Positions 59,971 to 64,000 of a DNA stretch of 64,000 nucleotides are shown piece after piece. Below the pieces are notes generated by a model. It did no database searches. It had not been told where the DNA came from and worked only from the letters and a program-made list of their open reading frames with translations. This DNA is from Calycina herbarum (Eukaryota; Ascomycota; Leotiomycetes; Helotiales; Pezizellaceae), in assembly GCA_001414485.1 (NCBI GenBank), contig LLEY01000251.1:1-64000 (forward strand), read 5' to 3'. Made by a program: the position numbers and the translations under genes. The first letter of the stretch is position 1, and the number at the start of each line of letters is the position of its first letter.

Positions 59971-61065
59971 CCCGGGTGGCTGCCCGGCTAGCCCTCGCCT
60001 TTTTATAACAATATCGCGTCACTCACTTCTCATAATCCCCATATTCCCACAGTCTCGTCTCTCTCTTTACATATCTCTGCGTGGTGGGCGGCACTTTTTA
60101 TCCTGACTAGCATCATCATTCACTGATAACATCTCACATATCGAAAGGACTCACCTACATACATCTACATCCCAACTACATCATCTTCCTCAGACCACAC
60201 CTGCACCTAGCCGAAACTTCAAAGGTTCGTAACGAGTCGTCTCTGTTACCTAACAGCCCTCCTCACGTCATTCCACACCGGATTTGGCTCGCACAAGACA
60301 CAGACCAACCGGCGAGCGCTCCGGAAAACACTGCAAATTTTTTACGCCTCTCCTCTTTTCCTTCCAAATTCACGATAGACAAAATCATCGAGTTGCGATT
60401 TTGCCATTGTCATACCGTCCCTGATTTTCACCAATTCTGGACTCGGCACATTGCTCACCGCCTGCACCACCCCTCAACCCTAGACCCCCTCAGTCCATTT
60501 TCGGCCCATTTTACCAGAACAATCCGATTCGTTGACAACACCAATTCACGTGGAATACAAATCATCATTCCTTAAAATTCCGTACAGAATCACGAAAACT
60601 CACTGAGAGTGTAGATAAGCTTTCGATTCGGGTCCATCGAAATACGACGCTGGGTGACTATCCGACGTGGCTATTTGCTTCAAATCAATTCTTTATCAAG
60701 GCGAAGCAGAATTAGGAAGTTGGCATCGAAAACAGGTTTGGAGTCATTTCTGGATTTATTCCCAAGACCGTTTGGTTTTACGATCCGCAACGTTACCCGT
60801 TTGGTCCCAAACAAGCGGTAACGAAAAGTTATAGCTAAGGAGCTATCTCCGCACTAGAGAACCGGTCTTTCACACACAACTTTTCACTACCCGACTCGGA
60901 CTCTTTGCATCAACTTTGACCTGGTGCGAGACAGCAAGGGAGGAGTGCTCGGAGCGTTGAGGGGAGGAAATCGAGTGTTATTCAGGCAAGGGAGAAAGCA
61001 GTGGCGAGATCAGAAAATCACGACGCCCGAAAGTTTCCAGTTACATCACACAAACCAACACATCC
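59971..61065 (+). promoter_or_regulatory. Promoter and long ATG-free 5' leader of nmrA
   Basis: No ATG occurs on the plus strand for 1095 bases before the nmrA start codon, whereas about 17 are expected at one per 64 positions. A TTTATAA element at 60002-60008 followed by a C/T-rich patch (CTCGTCTCTCTCTTTAC) suggests transcription starting near 60030-60100, giving a leader of about 1 kb. HGATAR-type GATA-factor sites are visible at 60124-60129 and 60613-60618 on the plus strand and at 60693-60698 on the minus strand; more lie upstream at 59519-59524 and 59697-59702. An intron within the leader cannot be excluded. Leader extent is inference. Confidence 0.6.
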
Positions 61066-62496
61066 ATGCCATCAGCAACCGCTCGGTCTGCTCTCACCAT
61101 CAGACCTCGTGTACCGGCACCATCACAGGCGTCAATTGATGAACCATCACCTCGAAAATTAAAGCACAGGCCCTGCACCTCATACCCAGATTCAGAAGGC
61201 GATTCGTTTCTTCAGAATCTCCAGTATCATCCAATTCAGCAGCAGCACGTTCTTTCTTACTACGAGTCTAGACCCGCAAAAAGACCCATGCCGTCTCCAA
61301 GCAAAACAATTGCTGTGGTCAATTCTTCTGGCCGGCAAGCAGCATCATTTATCCGTGTGGCAGCTGCTGTAGGATACAAGGTACGAGCTCAATTAAGGAA
61401 TCTTGATGGAATCGTCGCTTCTGAAATATCATCACTGCCGAATGTGACTGTTCTCGTTGGAGATCTCTACACGAGAAAACCTTCCTCGGATGGTCCATCC
61501 ACCGGTACTGGCCACGGAAATACAGGAGTAAATCATGAGCTCATCGCCGATGTCTTTCGTGGAGCAGAACTAGCATTCATCAATACCACATTCTGGGGCG
61601 ACGAAGTAGCCATCGGAAAAGCTCTAGCAGACGCAGCTGAAAAAGCAAATATCCAACATTACATTTACTCCTCGATGCCCGATCACTCAAAACTCACCCC
61701 GCCCTCGATCAAAGAACCCTGGCCATCATTGCCTTTATGGAGCGCCAAAGCCACAACCTCTTCTTACATCAAATCCCTTCCCTCCCTCTCATCAAAAACC
61801 ACACACCTCTTTACCGGAATCTATAACAATAATTTCACATCCCTCCCTTACCCGCTTTTCTGCATGGAATCACAGAATGATGGTTCGTTCGTGTGGCAAG
61901 CTCCTTTCCATCCTCATGTCAAACTCCCCTGGCTGGACGCCGAACACGACGTCGGACCAGCCGTTCTCCAAATCTTCAAAGATGGCGTCTCGAAATGGGG
62001 AGGAAAGGAGATACCACTAGCTTACGAAATGCTCTCCCCAACCGAAGCCTGTTCCGCCTTTTCTCGCGGCGTAGGACGACACGTACGGTACAGACGGAGA
62101 TCCAAAATCGAAGTTAAAGTCAAGATTCCCAATGGGTATCGTGAACAATTGAAGGCGTTGGAGGATATGTACGAACTTGGACGGGAGGATGGGGCCAAGC
62201 AACCTCCGTACTTTGGGACGAGAGAGATTGAGGAGAGGTGTCCCGAGGCAGCGTTGGGACTTTGGGAGGGACCGAGGGGGTTGGAAGAGTATGCTAGGGA
62301 GGTTTTTATGGTTGAGGAGGCGGCGAATGGGTTGACGTGGATGAATGAGGATGAGGGTGAGCATGGGGAGTTGGTGGGTGGTGCTCAGCAGGAGGAAGAG
62401 GATGAGGGGAGTGAGGATGATGAGGGGTTGGTTATGGGTGGGGGTGTGGGAGGGGAGAGTACGCCTGCGAGGAGGGAGGAACGATGGTTGGCTTAA
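61066..62496 (+). CDS. nmrA: NmrA nitrogen metabolite repression regulator
   Basis: A single exon of 476 residues. After a variable 75-residue N-terminus comes a Rossmann-fold segment, KTIAVVNSSGRQAASFIRVA, then GYKVRAQLRNLDG, NVTVLVGDLYT, AELAFINTTFWGDEVAIGK, HYIYSSMPDHSKL, GIYNNNFTSLPYPLF, LPWLDAEHDVGPAVLQIFKDG and EEYAREVFMVEEAANGLTWM. These are the conserved blocks of Aspergillus NmrA and Neurospora NMR. The protein is an SDR-like, non-enzymatic sensor that binds NAD(P)+ and the GATA activator AreA/NIT2, keeping nitrogen-catabolic genes off when preferred nitrogen is available. The catalytic Tyr-x3-Lys of true dehydrogenases is not evident, as in the family. The C-terminal 60 residues are Glu/Gly-rich and lineage-specific. 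The first ATG of the leader is used as start. Confidence 0.95.
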   Translation: MPSATARSALTIRPRVPAPSQASIDEPSPRKLKHRPCTSYPDSEGDSFLQNLQYHPIQQQHVLSYYESRPAKRPMPSPSKTIAVVNSSGRQAASFIRVAAAVGYKVRAQLRNLDGIVASEISSLPNVTVLVGDLYTRKPSSDGPSTGTGHGNTGVNHELIADVFRGAELAFINTTFWGDEVAIGKALADAAEKANIQHYIYSSMPDHSKLTPPSIKEPWPSLPLWSAKATTSSYIKSLPSLSSKTTHLFTGIYNNNFTSLPYPLFCMESQNDGSFVWQAPFHPHVKLPWLDAEHDVGPAVLQIFKDGVSKWGGKEIPLAYEMLSPTEACSAFSRGVGRHVRYRRRSKIEVKVKIPNGYREQLKALEDMYELGREDGAKQPPYFGTREIEERCPEAALGLWEGPRGLEEYAREVFMVEEAANGLTWMNEDEGEHGELVGGAQQEEEDEGSEDDEGLVMGGGVGGESTPARREERWLA

Positions 62497-62952
62497 GGGG
62501 GGGGCTCTACGGAAAGATACCATGTTTCGAGTGGATCCTCGTGGATGAAATGATACGAAAAGCGATTTCTCTTGCCCCTCGATAGGGCACGATGAAGGAA
62601 ACAACAGTACCGATCCAGACAGACACAGAACTTTGACTTTATCGGGGCAACAAAAAATGCATCACGGCGTGTTTCTTCTTTTCTCTCCAAGCTCTTTCTC
62701 CGGGGTTCTCGGGGCTCAAGCTCACACTTCCTCGCGGGTTGTTCTTCACCAAGGCATACATTCCGGACGATAGGGGTTTTTCCCCCAAAAAAAGCAAGTA
62801 AGCGAAAAACTTACACATGTTCACTAGCGAAAGGCGTTGATTTTCCTTTGATTTCTTGGGTTGAGTTTTGTTTTTTTTCCTCTGCATTGCATTGCGTGGT
62901 GGGTTTCATGGGAGGGGGGGTTGGGATTCTTAGAAGTACGTTTTGTTTTCTT

Positions 62953-62984
62953 GGGGGAGGGTCTTTTGGGATTTGGGGGGGGGG
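62953..62984 (+). other. Potential G-quadruplex
   Basis: Four G-tracts of at least three (G5, G3, G3, G10) with loops of 1, 6 and 4 bases fit the classical quadruplex pattern on the plus strand, about 460 bases after the nmrA stop. If the 3' UTR reaches it, it could form in RNA. Confidence 0.45.
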
Positions 62985-63697
62985 TTTAAAAAATTGCCGA
63001 TTGGAAAAATTCACGAATGTGGAAATGAAAATATAATACCCGTTCTTCCTTCTCTTGACTTGCTCTGGCTTTCTTGTGCTGTGTTGATTCCTACGTCTTT
63101 CTAGTTCGTGGGATTGATAAATAGGTGGTGGAGAATGGGGAGAATGGGGAGAAGGATGCGATTTGAAGGTTAGTATAAAGATTTGAGTTCAGTGAATAGG
63201 CCCGGTTATTCCTCGGAAATTGGAATTCGCACTGTTAGATTTAGATAAATAGTCCTTCTGCTTAGAGAACTCTTCTCTTCTTATAGATAATCTAATTATA
63301 TACTATTATAGTTAAGAGGTAAATTTTTACATCTACTTCTTTACGTCTTTGTTTTTTTTTAGATCTTTTTTAGATCTTTTTTTTTCTTTTTTTCTTTTGT
63401 TTTTTTCGTTTTGTTTTTTAGAGAGAGGCTGTTGGAGCTAGTAGAATATATATTAAGAAGCTCGATTGAAAGAAAAGTTCCTCTCTCGCTTCCTTTTATC
63501 GAGCTTACTATTCTCAAGTTTAATTAAGTCTTTGGAAGGTATATACTATACTATGCTATGCTATCCACCCTCTTCTCTTCTTTCTCTGATTTGGTTTGAT
63601 TTGATTTGATTTCTTCTCTATAAGATATATAAATAATAACCCTACTTTTCCTTTTCGGGTACCCTCGGCCGGAACTTGATAGAGATAATTCTTAGTT

Positions 63698-63758
63698 GGA
63701 GAGAAGAGAAGAAAGGAAAGGAAGGAGAGGAAAGGAAAGGAGAGGAGAGGAGAGGGAA
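63698..63758. repeat. 61-base polypurine tract
   Basis: Uninterrupted A/G sequence made of GGAGA, GGAAA and GAGAA units on the plus strand. Such tracts can adopt triplex DNA and are polymorphic. Confidence 0.85.
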
Positions 63759-64000
63759 TTGAAAGAGAGCGATGTACAGTACTAGACCACTTATAACCGA
63801 CACTTCTTTTTTTTACCCCGCACCTCATTAAAATCTCAGGCACTCTTTTATATACCACAACATCAGTTTGCATAGGAATTAGATAGTAATTAGATGCATA
63901 GATACATAGGAACTAGGGCTTCATTTTGTACTACTAGGAACTTAGAATAAAAGTAGCTTAAAAGCTAGTACTTTGTATGCCATCCACCAGCCTTAATACA

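Larger units (their letters stand above)
62497..64000. other. Homopolymer-rich intergenic region
   Basis: 1.5 kb after nmrA with no supported gene. It holds G-runs near 62915-62985, T-rich tracts with two TTTTTAGATC units (63345-63420), a TTTGA microsatellite at about 63590-63610 and a 61-base pure purine tract. ORFs on both strands are low-complexity shadows of these tracts. Confidence 0.65.

Noticed and set aside
60393..60575. Open frame in the nmrA leader
   Set aside because: It has no ATG start; the whole leader is ATG-free.
1..64000. tRNA, rRNA, CRISPR and telomeric repeat search by eye
   Set aside because: No TTCGA-type T-loop embedded in a cloverleaf, no rRNA-like stretch, no spaced repeat array and no TTAGGG arrays were seen. 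A covariance-model scan would be needed to exclude tRNAs fully.

Overview
This is filamentous-ascomycete (Pezizomycotina) nuclear DNA. The gene content suggests a leotiomycete such as a Sclerotiniaceae member, but that rank is an inference. Evidence: intron-containing genes with short introns (48 to 188 nt), GT..AG or GC..AG ends and CTAAC/CTGAC-like branch sites. It carries a complete TRA1 and RPL4, an NmrA regulator, a chromodomain/HDA3-type protein and several fungus-only families. No prokaryotic signals, rRNA, tRNA or CRISPR array were seen.

Layout. 1-2.1 kb: AT-rich, repeat-bearing, gene-free DNA. 2.1-4 kb: Helo-like N-domain protein with a C-terminal membrane anchor. 5.9-6.3 kb: three-exon gene for a small secreted eight-cysteine protein. 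7.3-8 kb: TPR/MYND gene broken by an in-frame TGA. 8.4-8.6 kb: MITE-like inverted repeat. 8.9-10.3 kb (-): short-chain NAD(P)-dependent reductase. 11.0-15.6 kb (-): 1510-residue acidic protein with a Telo_bind (POT1/Cdc13-type) OB fold, divergent from a flavin monooxygenase (16.2-17.8 kb, +). 19.1-20.3 kb: eIF4E family. 21.9-26.7 kb: chromodomain plus HDA3-type subunit. 27.5-29.0 kb (-): RPL4. 29.4-30.2 kb (-): metallophosphoesterase. 31.3-32.0 kb (-): nucleotidyltransferase-like protein. 33.1-33.7 kb: membrane-protein pseudogene candidate. 34.0-35.4 kb: Cys-motif regulator candidate. 36.9-48.6 kb (-): TRA1. 49.9-55.2 kb (-): four low-complexity Arg/Gly/Ser-rich genes; three carry duplication or homology signals and two of these are frame-broken. 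55.2-60 kb: gene-poor. 61.1-62.5 kb (+): NmrA with an ATG-free upstream stretch of about 1.1 kb. 62.5-64 kb: homopolymer-rich, gene-free.

Functional links. TRA1 (SAGA/NuA4 recruitment), the chromodomain/HDA3 protein (histone deacetylase targeting) and the Telo_bind protein (chromosome ends) are chromatin functions. RPL4 and the eIF4E relative are translation functions. NmrA connects nitrogen status to GATA-factor activity. These are housekeeping or regulatory genes lying side by side, not a metabolic cluster. The accessory material is the secreted protein, the low-complexity gene array and the broken genes.

Gene models were assembled by hand by joining open frames across splice sites and checking phase. 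Every multi-exon CDS listed sums to a multiple of three. Transcript ends were not determined.
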